Assembly (NCBI GenBank): GCA_958436475.1
Contig: CAUBKG010000037.1
Span: forward strand, 1 to 21,680
Reading direction: 5' to 3'
Origin: an uncultured Clostridia bacterium
Lineage (GTDB): Bacteria; Bacillota; Clostridia; Oscillospirales; Acutalibacteraceae
DNA length: 21,680 nt
Shown: piece by piece, positions 14,940 to 21,680 of the stretch
Position numbering within the stretch: position 1 is the first letter of the stretch
Layout of the letters: each line of letters begins with the position of its first letter
Translations under genes and position numbers: made by a program
The notes under the pieces: model-generated
The model's input: the letters and a program-made list of their open reading frames with translations, nothing else
Told to the model about the DNA's origin: nothing
The model's database searches: none

Positions 14940-16808
14940 ATGGCATTTCTTCCCGTCAATATGCAGGATATGAAGGAGCGCGGCTGGCCGGAGGCCGACT
15001 TCGTGCTCGTCACGGGGGACGCTTACGTGGACCACCCGAGCTTCGGCACGGCGATCATCTCGCGCGTGCTGGAGGAACGGGGCTTCCGCGTGGCGGTCCT
15101 CCCCCAGCCGGATTGGCGCGGCACGAAGGATTTTATGCGCTTCGGCCGCCCGACCATCGGCTTCCTCGTGAATTCCGGAAATATCGATTCCATGGTGGCG
15201 CATTATACCAGCGCCAAACGCCGCCGCAGCGAAGACGCTTATTCCCCCGGCCGCCGGGCGGGGCTCCGGCCCGACCGGGCGGTAACCGTTTACTGCCGCA
15301 AAATCCGGGAAGCGTATGGGGACGTGCCTGTTATCATCGGCGGGCTCGAAGCATCGCTCCGGCGCTTTGCCCATTATGATTATTGGGACGACGCCGTCCG
15401 CCCCTCCATCCTGGTGGAATCGGGCGCAGACCTCCTGGTTTACGGCATGGGCGAAAAGCAGACGGCTGAGATCGCCGAGCGCCTGTGCGAAGGCGAGCCG
15501 GTGCGGGAGCTCCGCGGTATCCGCGGCACCTGCCGCCTCGCCCCGGCAGATACGGAAATAGACGGCATCATGCTCCCGCCCTTCGGTAAGCTCAAAAATT
15601 CGAAGCGCGATTACGCCGAGAGCTGCCGCATCGAACAGAACGAGCAGGACCCGGTGCGCGGCCGCCGCCTTTACCAGCGGTACGAGAGCGGGATGCTCGT
15701 GCAGGAGCCGCCGATGGAGCCCCTCACCACCGAGGAGCTGGACCGTGTGTTCGAGCTGCCTTATGAGCGGATGTACCATCCCATGTATGAGCCGATGGGC
15801 GGCGTTCCGGCGATTGAAGAGGTCGAGTTTTCCATCATGCACAACCGGGGCTGCTTCGGCGCGTGCAACTTCTGTTCCCTCGCCTTCCACCAAGGCCGCA
15901 TGGTCACCGCCCGGAGCGAGGAATCGGTGATAAAAGAAGCCGAGGCGTTCACGGGCAACCCCCGGTTCAAAGGATACATCCACGATGTGGGCGGGCCAAC
16001 GGCCAATTTCCGGCGCCCCGCCTGCCGTGGACAGCTGAAAAAAGGTCTGTGCAAAAAGAAAAAGTGCCTTGCTCCCGAGCCCTGCCCGGCGGTAGAGGCC
16101 GACCACAGCGAATACCTCCATCTGCTCCGGCGGCTGCGAAAGCTCCCGGGGGTCAAAAGGGTGTTCATCCGTTCGGGCATCCGGTATGATTATATGATGC
16201 TCGATCCAAGCGACGAATTTTTCCGCGAGCTGGTAAAGCATCATGTGAGCGGGCAGCTCAAGGTAGCTCCCGAGCACTGCTCGAATGCGGTGCTCGAAAA
16301 AATGGGCAAGCCGCGCATTGAGGTATATGAAAAATTCCGCGAAAAGTATTTCGCGTTTTCAAAGGAAGCGGGCAAGGAGCAGTATCTCGTGCCGTATCTC
16401 ATGTCCTCCCATCCGGGAAGCACGCTGGCGGACGCTGTAGCGCTCGCGCAGTTCCTCAAAAAAGAGGGGATACGCCCCCAGCAGGTGCAGGATTTTTACC
16501 CCACGCCGGGAACCGTTTCCACCTGCATGTTTTATACGGGGCTCGACCCGTTTACCATGAAGGAAGTATACGTCCCCCGCACGGCGGAGGAAAAGGGCCT
16601 GCAGCGCGCGCTGCTTCAGTATTTCCGGCCGGAAAACCGGCAGAAGGTGCTTTTGGCGCTGCGCAAGGCCGGCCGTATGGATCTCGTCGGCCGGAGGCCG
16701 GAATGCCTCCTCGCACCGGATCCGAAGCCCGCGGGCAAGCAGGGGCAAAATCAGAAAGGAAGAGGGAAGAAAAGGTGGCAGGAAAAACGAAAAAACACAC
16801 GGGGCTAG
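14940..16808 (+). CDS. YgiQ-family radical SAM protein
   Basis: A 622-residue protein. The N-terminal region (MAFLPVN, VTGDAYVDHPSFG) and VIIGGLEASLRRFAHYDYW are diagnostic of the YgiQ family. The radical SAM cluster is C305, C309 and C312 (CFGACNFC), which would bind the 4Fe-4S cluster and cleave S-adenosylmethionine. A cysteine-rich insert follows (FRRPACRGQLKKGLCKKKKCLAPEPC), then DYMMLD, VAPEH and the PHxT-like VQDFYPTPGT. The C-terminal tail is basic. The reaction is unknown in this family. ATG at 14940 has AAAGGAG 5 bases upstream and lies 27 bases past the translocase stop. Its 3' end overlaps the next gene by 34 bases in another frame. Confidence 0.9.
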   Translation: MAFLPVNMQDMKERGWPEADFVLVTGDAYVDHPSFGTAIISRVLEERGFRVAVLPQPDWRGTKDFMRFGRPTIGFLVNSGNIDSMVAHYTSAKRRRSEDAYSPGRRAGLRPDRAVTVYCRKIREAYGDVPVIIGGLEASLRRFAHYDYWDDAVRPSILVESGADLLVYGMGEKQTAEIAERLCEGEPVRELRGIRGTCRLAPADTEIDGIMLPPFGKLKNSKRDYAESCRIEQNEQDPVRGRRLYQRYESGMLVQEPPMEPLTTEELDRVFELPYERMYHPMYEPMGGVPAIEEVEFSIMHNRGCFGACNFCSLAFHQGRMVTARSEESVIKEAEAFTGNPRFKGYIHDVGGPTANFRRPACRGQLKKGLCKKKKCLAPEPCPAVEADHSEYLHLLRRLRKLPGVKRVFIRSGIRYDYMMLDPSDEFFRELVKHHVSGQLKVAPEHCSNAVLEKMGKPRIEVYEKFREKYFAFSKEAGKEQYLVPYLMSSHPGSTLADAVALAQFLKKEGIRPQQVQDFYPTPGTVSTCMFYTGLDPFTMKEVYVPRTAEEKGLQRALLQYFRPENRQKVLLALRKAGRMDLVGRRPECLLAPDPKPAGKQGQNQKGRGKKRWQEKRKNTRG

Positions 16809-17710
16809 TCGCCCTCATCGCCGTGATTCTGTTCGCGGCAGTCGTTACGGGAGGAATCCTCATCGGAACGGACCGGTTTCCTTCGCTTGAGAGCCTGTTC
16901 CGTTCTCCGAAGGAGTCCGGCTCGGTGGTGAACAACAGCGACCTTACGCTCAGCGTGATCGATGTGGGCCAGGGGGATTCCATCCTGCTCACGGCAGGAG
17001 GCAAGGCAGTGCTTGTGGACGCAGGCCCGGCGGCCTCCTCGCAGGCGGTTCTCGATTATCTGGATGCGAACGGCGTCAGAAAGCTCGATTGGGTGGTTGC
17101 AACCCACGCCCACGAGGACCATATCGGCGGTATGCCGGCGATATTTGAAAAATATGAGGTGGAGAACGTGCTGATGACCCGCGTGAAGGGTTCGGCTACT
17201 CCCACCACCAGGACCTATGCGAATCTGCTTTCTTCCATTGTGGACAGCGGCGCGAAGGTCACCACCGCCAAGGCGGGCAACCGCTTTGACGCGGGAGAGA
17301 TGCATTTTGAAATACTGGGCCCTGTAAAGGCGTATGACGACCTGAACAATTCCTCCATCGTGCTGCGGGTCACCTTTGGGAACCAATCCTTCCTCCTCAC
17401 CGGCGATATGGAGAGGGAAGCCGAACAGGAGCTCCTCGATTCGGGCGTCAGCCTTTCGGCCAACGTGCTCAAGGTGGCGCACCACGGCTCCAGTACCTCC
17501 ACCTCGGAAAAGTTCCTGGAAGCGGTGTACCCTTCCTATGCGGTCATTTCCGCGGGGACGGACAATTCCTATGGCCACCCGCATAAGGAAACGGTGGAAC
17601 GCCTGCAGGGCAGCGGCGCCGCCCTGCTCCGGACCGATGAAAAGGGCACCGTCATCTTCAGCACAGACGGCAAGGAGCTGGAGATATTCTCGAGCGGAGG
17701 GGCGAAATAA
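16775..17710 (+). CDS. ComEC-like metallo-beta-lactamase-fold hydrolase, membrane anchored
   Basis: A 311-residue protein with a basic start, one membrane helix (about 9-31) and an extracellular metallo-beta-lactamase domain (about 50-305). VIDVGQGDSILL (residues about 65-76) and THAHEDHIGG (110-119, metal ligands H111, H113, D115 and H116) are followed by LLTGDME and VAHHGSSTST. This arrangement matches the stand-alone version of the ComEC C-terminal domain; a nuclease role in DNA uptake or scavenging is proposed for the family but not shown here. GTG at 16775, inside the ygiQ-type gene, has GAGGG 8 bases upstream; a longer in-frame ATG at 16703 has no such site. The stop overlaps the next ATG by one base. 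Confidence 0.85.
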   Translation: MAGKTKKHTGLVALIAVILFAAVVTGGILIGTDRFPSLESLFRSPKESGSVVNNSDLTLSVIDVGQGDSILLTAGGKAVLVDAGPAASSQAVLDYLDANGVRKLDWVVATHAHEDHIGGMPAIFEKYEVENVLMTRVKGSATPTTRTYANLLSSIVDSGAKVTTAKAGNRFDAGEMHFEILGPVKAYDDLNNSSIVLRVTFGNQSFLLTGDMEREAEQELLDSGVSLSANVLKVAHHGSSTSTSEKFLEAVYPSYAVISAGTDNSYGHPHKETVERLQGSGAALLRTDEKGTVIFSTDGKELEIFSSGGAK

Positions 17711-17937
17711 TGAAGGTTTTTGTGATCGACCGGTTCGAAGGCGATATTGCCGTGTGTGAGCAGGAAGACGGCAGCATGGTGAATATTCTCAAAGAGGACC
17801 TGCCCGAGGGCTGCCATGAGGGCAGCGTGCTCCGCGTGGGGGAAGACGGCGAATTTACCGCCGACCTCGAAGAGGAAGCCCGCCGCCGCGCCGCGGCCGC
17901 CGCGCTGGAGCGCATGGTGTTCGGCCCGGAGGAATGA
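17710..17937 (+). CDS. DUF3006-family small protein
   Basis: A 75-residue acidic protein: MKVFVIDRFEGDIAVCE, then LPEGCHEGSVLRV, fits DUF3006, a small beta-rich family. DUF3006 genes often lie next to stand-alone ComEC-like hydrolases; the one-base overlap (TAATGA) with that gene here fits a coupled pair. The tail is alanine and arginine rich (EEARRRAAAAALERM). Function is unknown. Confidence 0.82.
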   Translation: MKVFVIDRFEGDIAVCEQEDGSMVNILKEDLPEGCHEGSVLRVGEDGEFTADLEEEARRRAAAAALERMVFGPEE

Positions 17938-17974
17938 AGCGCATCGTCATTTTCGGGGAAAGGGGAGGAAAAAG

Positions 17975-20188
17975 ATGAAAGCAGCGAGGAGAAACGGTGC
18001 AAGGAGCCGCGTGGCAATCGTGCTGGCGGCGCTGATGCTGTCCGCCGGCCTGTTTGCAGCGGTACCGGCCGGGGTAAATGCGGCGGAAGAGGACGCGAAC
18101 CTGGTGGTAACGAATATCACCTGGACGCCGGAAAACCCGCAGCCTGGCGAGGAAGTCACCTTCAGCGCCACGGTGAAGAACATCGGCACCGATGCATCGA
18201 GAAACGCGATCGTGGGCGTGCGGTTTGATATCGGCCAGCTGAATAATTACGTCAGCTGGAGCGACAATACCACCGCTTCGATCCCCGCGGGAGGGGAGCT
18301 CACGGTAACGGCGAACGGCGGCCCGAACGGCAAGGCCACATGGACGGCGGGCGCCAAGGGCACCACGCAGGTAATTGCCTGGGTGGACGACCAGAACCGT
18401 ATACCGGAATCGAACACGGGAGACAACCAGCTGACGAAGAGCCTGGAAATCGGGAAAGAAGTGGTGGCGCCGTCTGAGCCGTGCGATCTGACGATAACGG
18501 AGCTGCGGGCGGAAACCGGCACGCTGTATAAGAACGACCAGACGAAGCTGGTAGCGTTCGTAAAGAACGAGAGCGAAAACGCGGCGGGCGCATTCAAGGT
18601 CAGCTATTCGGTGGACGGGCGCACCGTGGATACGGTAACCTACACCGGCGGGATCGCGGCAGGAGGCACGGCGGTGGTCGTGTCCGGCCAGAAGTGGACG
18701 TCGGCCTTCGGCACGCACACGCTGCGGGCGGAGGTAAACCCGGATTCCACCCTGCCGGAGACCAATACGGATAATAATAAGCGCCTCGGCCTCATCAAGG
18801 TCAAGGACGAAACCAGACCCTCCCTCGGCCCGATGGATATCGGGAACGACGGGCTGGAGTATTACATCCAGTCCCTTGCAAACGATAAGCTTCTCAGCGC
18901 CGGCAGCACGGGCAATTCCCCGATTGCCGCCGAGGGCGCGGGCGCTGTTTTGGACGAAGAGGCTTACCGGATCGTATGGAATGAGGACGGCACCGTTTCC
19001 CTCCAGTGCGTGAAGAATGGGAAGTATCTGTCCGCTGTGCTGGAAGACGGCAATTACCTGATGGCGCGCGGCGATTCAATCGGCGAAAACGAAAGCTTCC
19101 TGCCGGAAAAGCTGGAAGAGGGCGTATATGCCCTGCGGGCGGCAGGCGGGAACTATCTTTCCGTGGATGCAAGCGCCGACAGAGTGGTGTATGCCTCTGT
19201 TTCCTCCGTTGGCGGAAACGGGCAGAAATTCCGCTTCGGCCTGCGCTCGGAATATGAGGATGCGGTCACCGGCATCGAGCGGTCGAAGCAGGAGGTCCTC
19301 TCCTATCTGCACGGCATTTCGGGCGTTTCCACCATTGCGGGCCAGCACAACCGCGAGCCCAACTCCGACCCGGCCAAATGGACCAACACCATCGCGGGGC
19401 TAACCGGTAAAACGCCCGGCATGTGGAGCGGCGACTTTTTATACCTGCCGGACGATATCAGAAACCGCTGGACGATGATCTATGAAGCGGAACGCCAGTG
19501 GAACAGCGGGGCGCTCGTCAATATCATGTGGCATGCCGCGCCGCCGGACCAGGGCGAGCCCTGCCAGTGGGAGGGCGGCATCAAAAGCCATCTTTCAGAC
19601 GACCAGTGGAACGACCTGATTACCGAGGGCGGGTACCTGAACGGCGTATGGAAATCCCGCATGGATGAAATCGCCGTATATCTGCAATATTTGCAGGAAA
19701 AGGGCGTCGTTGTCATGTTCCGCCCCCTGCATGAAATGAACCAGGGCGTTTTCTGGTGGGGCGGCCGCACGGGAGAAAACGGCACGGCAAGGCTGTATGA
19801 GATCACGCACGATTATCTGGAAAACCAGAAGGGGCTGAAAAACCTCATTTGGGTATGGGATGTGCAGGACCTCAGCTATAATTTCAACGATTACCGGCCG
19901 GCCGACAGAACATGGGATATCATGGCGCTGGATGTGTATAACCCGGACGGCGTCACGGAATATAAGTACCAAAAAATGCTGGAAACCGCCGGAAACAAGC
20001 TGATCGCCATCGGCGAGTGCCAGAAGCTCCCCACCCCCGAGCAGCTGGCGCAGATGCCGCGGTGGGTCTTCTTTATGGGCTGGGCCGAGCTGGTCACGGA
20101 AAACAACAGCAGCGATGAAATTACCGCCCTGTATGGGAGCAGCCGGGTGATAACGCTCGACCGCATGCCCGGCTGGACCGGGCGTTGA
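17975..20188 (+). CDS. Secreted GH26 beta-mannanase with two CARDB modules and a beta-trefoil
   Basis: A 737-residue secreted enzyme. Signal peptide 1-36 (cleavage likely after GVNA); CARDB module 1, 40-160; CARDB module 2, 168-285; a fascin/ricin-like beta-trefoil, about 294-424 (YYIQSLANDKLLS, CVKNGKYLSAV, AAGGNYLSVDA); then the GH26 catalytic domain, about 435-737. RPLHEMN (583-589) carries the likely acid/base E587 and AIGECQ (678-683) the likely nucleophile E681; both are in the family positions, so it should cut beta-1,4-mannan. The trefoil and CARDB modules probably hold it at substrate or cell surface. No sortase motif, SLH domain or dockerin is seen. AGGGGAGG (17961-17968) precedes the ATG by 6 bases. 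It lies 37 bases after the DUF3006 gene with no promoter between, so it may be cotranscribed. Confidence 0.9.
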   Translation: MKAARRNGARSRVAIVLAALMLSAGLFAAVPAGVNAAEEDANLVVTNITWTPENPQPGEEVTFSATVKNIGTDASRNAIVGVRFDIGQLNNYVSWSDNTTASIPAGGELTVTANGGPNGKATWTAGAKGTTQVIAWVDDQNRIPESNTGDNQLTKSLEIGKEVVAPSEPCDLTITELRAETGTLYKNDQTKLVAFVKNESENAAGAFKVSYSVDGRTVDTVTYTGGIAAGGTAVVVSGQKWTSAFGTHTLRAEVNPDSTLPETNTDNNKRLGLIKVKDETRPSLGPMDIGNDGLEYYIQSLANDKLLSAGSTGNSPIAAEGAGAVLDEEAYRIVWNEDGTVSLQCVKNGKYLSAVLEDGNYLMARGDSIGENESFLPEKLEEGVYALRAAGGNYLSVDASADRVVYASVSSVGGNGQKFRFGLRSEYEDAVTGIERSKQEVLSYLHGISGVSTIAGQHNREPNSDPAKWTNTIAGLTGKTPGMWSGDFLYLPDDIRNRWTMIYEAERQWNSGALVNIMWHAAPPDQGEPCQWEGGIKSHLSDDQWNDLITEGGYLNGVWKSRMDEIAVYLQYLQEKGVVVMFRPLHEMNQGVFWWGGRTGENGTARLYEITHDYLENQKGLKNLIWVWDVQDLSYNFNDYRPADRTWDIMALDVYNPDGVTEYKYQKMLETAGNKLIAIGECQKLPTPEQLAQMPRWVFFMGWAELVTENNSSDEITALYGSSRVITLDRMPGWTGR

Positions 20189-20207
20189 GTTCCATGATAT
20201 TTTTCGT

Positions 20208-20248
20208 TCCCGGGAGGAAAGCCGTCGCTTTCCTCCCGGGATTTTTTT
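20208..20248 (+). terminator. Terminator of the mannanase gene
   Basis: CCCGGGAGGAAAGC (20209-20222) pairs perfectly with 20227-20240 around the loop CGTC, and seven T follow. Confidence 0.95.
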
Positions 20249-20337
20249 CTGGATCGCATAGGCGATACCATCGGAGTACCATGGGTCGAAAGCGGCCTTA
20301 CGATCCGCGCGCAGCTTCGAGGAAGCCATAGCGCTAA

Positions 20338-20398
20338 AAAACAGCCGCAGATTCGTTTATCCGGCAAATGCCGCCCATTTTGCGGCTGTTTTTTCTTT
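20338..20398. terminator. Bidirectional hairpin terminator in the mannanase/CARDB gap
   Basis: A run AAAAAACAGCCGCA near 20338-20351 pairs with TGCGGCTGTTTTTT near 20380-20394, with a loop of about 30 bases. Both strands end in T-runs. No supported plus-strand gene needs it, which suggests a transcript on the minus strand ends here. Confidence 0.65.
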
Positions 20399-20481
20399 CA
20401 TCGAAAATAGGTCAGGCCGATCGCTGGGGCGGAAATGGGAAACAGAGCCGAAAATTCCACTAATATAAAAAATATCCACAT
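20398..20481 (-). CDS. Candidate 27-residue hydrophobic peptide
   Basis: A short open frame, MWIFFILVEFSALFPISAP then AIGLTYFR, lies in the AT-rich gap and stops just before the minus-strand side of the hairpin at 20338-20398. It is strongly hydrophobic, with one predicted membrane span. An AGGAGG (complement about 20497-20502) is upstream but about 16 bases away, longer than normal. No family is recognised, and the frame could be chance. Confidence 0.22.
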   Translation of the reverse strand: MWIFFILVEFSALFPISAPAIGLTYFR

Positions 20482-20523
20482 GATACGCGGTATGCTTCCT
20501 CCTTTTCAAAGTAAAATTAACCA

Positions 20524-20538
20524 AACGATCGAATCGTT
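20524..20538. promoter_or_regulatory. Palindrome, possible operator
   Basis: AACGAT-CGA-ATCGTT, perfect 6-bp arms, about 65-80 bases before the promoter at 20604. A protein-binding site is inferred from symmetry only. Confidence 0.35.
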
Positions 20539-20603
20539 CTCTGTGGAACATTCACAGAAAATTTGAAAATAGTTCAAATAGAGAAAAAAACTAAAAAACG
20601 GCC

Positions 20604-20632
20604 TTGAAATTCCGCTTTTTTGTTGATATACT
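20604..20632 (+). promoter_or_regulatory. Promoter of the second CARDB gene
   Basis: TTGAAA (20604-20609), a 17-base spacer and TATACT (20627-20632), a strong sigma-A match. Transcription would start near 20639, about 140 bases before the coding start. Confidence 0.8.
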
Positions 20633-20660
20633 ATAACCCGAATGTGATATTTGTGCAAAC

Positions 20661-20759
20661 TTTCATAAAAAGAATTCACTTTTTATGAAAAAACACGAAA
20701 CCATTTGGCGGCGCAAAAAACCATTTTGCGCCGGGCAAGAGGCTTAAAGTCCAGGCCTC
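20661..20759 (+). promoter_or_regulatory. Structured 5' leader of three stem-loops
   Basis: Three stems follow the start point: 20661-20672 with 20679-20690 (12 bp perfect, TTTCATAAAAAG); 20709-20718 with 20724-20733 (10 bp perfect, CGGCGCAAAA); and GAGGC 20739-20743 with GCCTC 20755-20759, ending 8 bases before AAGGAG (20768-20773). I compared it by eye with cyclic-di-GMP, preQ1 and other common riboswitch cores and found no match. Confidence 0.5.
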
Positions 20760-20780
20760 GGGAAAGGAAGGAGCAGCAAC

Positions 20781-21680
20781 ATGGAAACAAGGAGCAAGAA
20801 AGGGGCATTCAGACGCCTTGCCATTGTCATGGCGGTGCTGATGCTTCTGAGCAGCATGCTCACGGCGCCGATAGCGGTAAACGCCGCGGAAGGCGATGCA
20901 AACCTGGTGGTAACGAATATCACCTGGTCTCCGGAAAATCCGCAGCCGGGCGATGAAGTCACCTTCAGCGCCACGGTGAAGAACATCGGAACCGATGCGT
21001 CGAGGAATGCCATCGTCGGCGTGCGGTTCGATATCGGCCAGCTGGGCAGCTACGTCAGCTGGAGCGATAATACCACCGCTTCGATCCCCGCAGGCGGGGA
21101 ACTCACCGTAACGGCGAACGGCGGCCCGAGCGGCAAGGCCACATGGACGGCCGGAGCCAAGGGCACCACGCAGGTAATCGCCTGGGTGGACGACCAGAAC
21201 CGTATTCCCGAATCCAACACGGGAGACAACCAGCTTACGAGCAGCATGGAAATCGGCGCTGTCGTTGAGCCGGAAGGCCCCTGCGACCTGACGATCTCGA
21301 CCGTCCGCGCGGAGACCGGAACGCTCTATATGAAAGATAACACCAAGCTCGTAGCTTTCGTTAAGAACAGCGGTGAATTTGCATGCAAAGACGCGTTCCA
21401 GGTTGATTTCTATATGGATTCCCGCCTCGTGGATTCCGTTACATACTCTGACGGCATCGCGGCGGGCAGCACTGCGGTCATCACCTCCCAGCAGGGCTGG
21501 AGCTGCTATTTCGGCACTCACACTCTGCGCGTCGTCGTCAACTCCACCCGGACTGCAGACGAAACGAACACCGAAAACAACCGCCGTTCGGCGCTTGTGA
21601 AGGTAAAGGATGCGTATCGCCCGGAGCTCCCGACCGAGCCTGAGACGAATCCGCCCACCGATCCGCCTGTAAAACCGACC
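20781..21680 (+). CDS. Secreted CARDB protein, paralogue of the mannanase N-terminus (3' end outside window)
   Basis: 300 codons are visible, with no stop before the right edge. The protein has a signal peptide (about 1-35, hydrophobic core AIVMAVLMLLSSML, ending AVNAA), CARDB module 1, CARDB module 2, and at the end a proline/threonine linker (PTEPETNPPTDPPVKPT) that normally leads to another module. Module 1 matches that of the mannanase with seven differences in 121 residues by hand alignment; module 2 is much less alike, though CDLTI, RAETGTLY, TKLVAFVKN and FGTHTLR are shared. A catalytic or binding domain presumably follows beyond the window; it cannot be named here. AAGGAG (20768-20773) is 7 bases before the ATG. 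It has its own promoter and structured leader. Confidence 0.88.
   Translation, partial: METRSKKGAFRRLAIVMAVLMLLSSMLTAPIAVNAAEGDANLVVTNITWSPENPQPGDEVTFSATVKNIGTDASRNAIVGVRFDIGQLGSYVSWSDNTTASIPAGGELTVTANGGPSGKATWTAGAKGTTQVIAWVDDQNRIPESNTGDNQLTSSMEIGAVVEPEGPCDLTISTVRAETGTLYMKDNTKLVAFVKNSGEFACKDAFQVDFYMDSRLVDSVTYSDGIAAGSTAVITSQQGWSCYFGTHTLRVVVNSTRTADETNTENNRRSALVKVKDAYRPELPTEPETNPPTDPPVKPT

Noticed and set aside
14778..16277. Long open frame of 499 codons on the minus strand
   Set aside because: It lies antisense to the radical SAM gene and the translocase end, whose motifs are unmistakable. High GC at third positions opens such frames. It has no ribosome site and no recognisable domain.
20250..20340. 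Minus-strand open stretch reading MASSKLRADRKAAFDPWYSD and onward
   Set aside because: It looks protein-like, but it has no ribosome site, starts just past a terminator, and runs through the mannanase terminator. It might be a gene relic, but I cannot match it to anything.
20640..20780. Cyclic-di-GMP riboswitch in the CARDB leader
   Set aside because: A CACG and GGGCAAG-like stretch suggested it, but the GCAAACC core, the tetraloop-receptor pair and the order of stems do not fit.

Overview
This is a chromosomal segment of a GC-rich, endospore-forming Firmicute, most likely a member of Clostridia. The evidence is a spore cortex-lytic enzyme (SleB type), the conserved order tepA - ylzJ - spoIIIE/ftsK, strong AGGAGG ribosome binding sites with frequent GTG/TTG starts, and T-tract terminators. 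Species or family cannot be named from the sequence. I see no rRNA, tRNA, CRISPR array, transposase or phage gene.

Layout. Positions 1-360 hold three diverged tandem copies of a roughly 100-115 bp structured repeat. Next come a minus-strand M14 zinc carboxypeptidase (367-1269) and, divergently, a Nudix hydrolase followed by a membrane-anchored CapA-like protein that has lost its metal-binding histidines (1402-3431). A MerR/TipAS-type regulator (3549-4313) has a classic 19-bp-spacer, dyad-containing promoter. It converges on sleB (minus, 4463-5143). Two translationally coupled bacterial PH-domain membrane proteins (5264-7212) converge on a membrane-anchored, coiled-coil polysaccharide deacetylase (minus, 7218-8153). 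A degV gene (8477-9325) follows, then a tetR-family gene carrying two apparent +1 frameshifts (minus, 9441-10012). Next are a DUF2752 protein (10236-10640) and a DUF4190-type membrane protein (minus, 10690-11031).

The second half is one long rightward run: tepA, ylzJ, a SpoIIIE/FtsK DNA translocase, a YgiQ-type radical SAM protein, a ComEC-like metallo-beta-lactamase-fold protein, a DUF3006 protein and a secreted GH26 beta-mannanase with two CARDB modules and a beta-trefoil. After a terminator and a 590-bp AT-richer gap comes a paralogue of the mannanase N-terminus (signal peptide plus two CARDB modules), which runs off the right edge, so its catalytic part is not visible.

How the genes fit together. 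Several products act at the cell envelope or in sporulation: an M14 peptidase, SleB, a deacetylase, TepA and SpoIIIE. The right end is a carbohydrate-utilisation locus built by duplication of a CARDB scaffold. I found no convincing new defence or mobile system. The items most worth a second look are the CARDB duplication with uneven divergence, the structured leader in front of the second copy, the CapA-like pseudo-enzyme, the tandem structured repeat, and the doubly frameshifted tetR with a homopolymer at one break.
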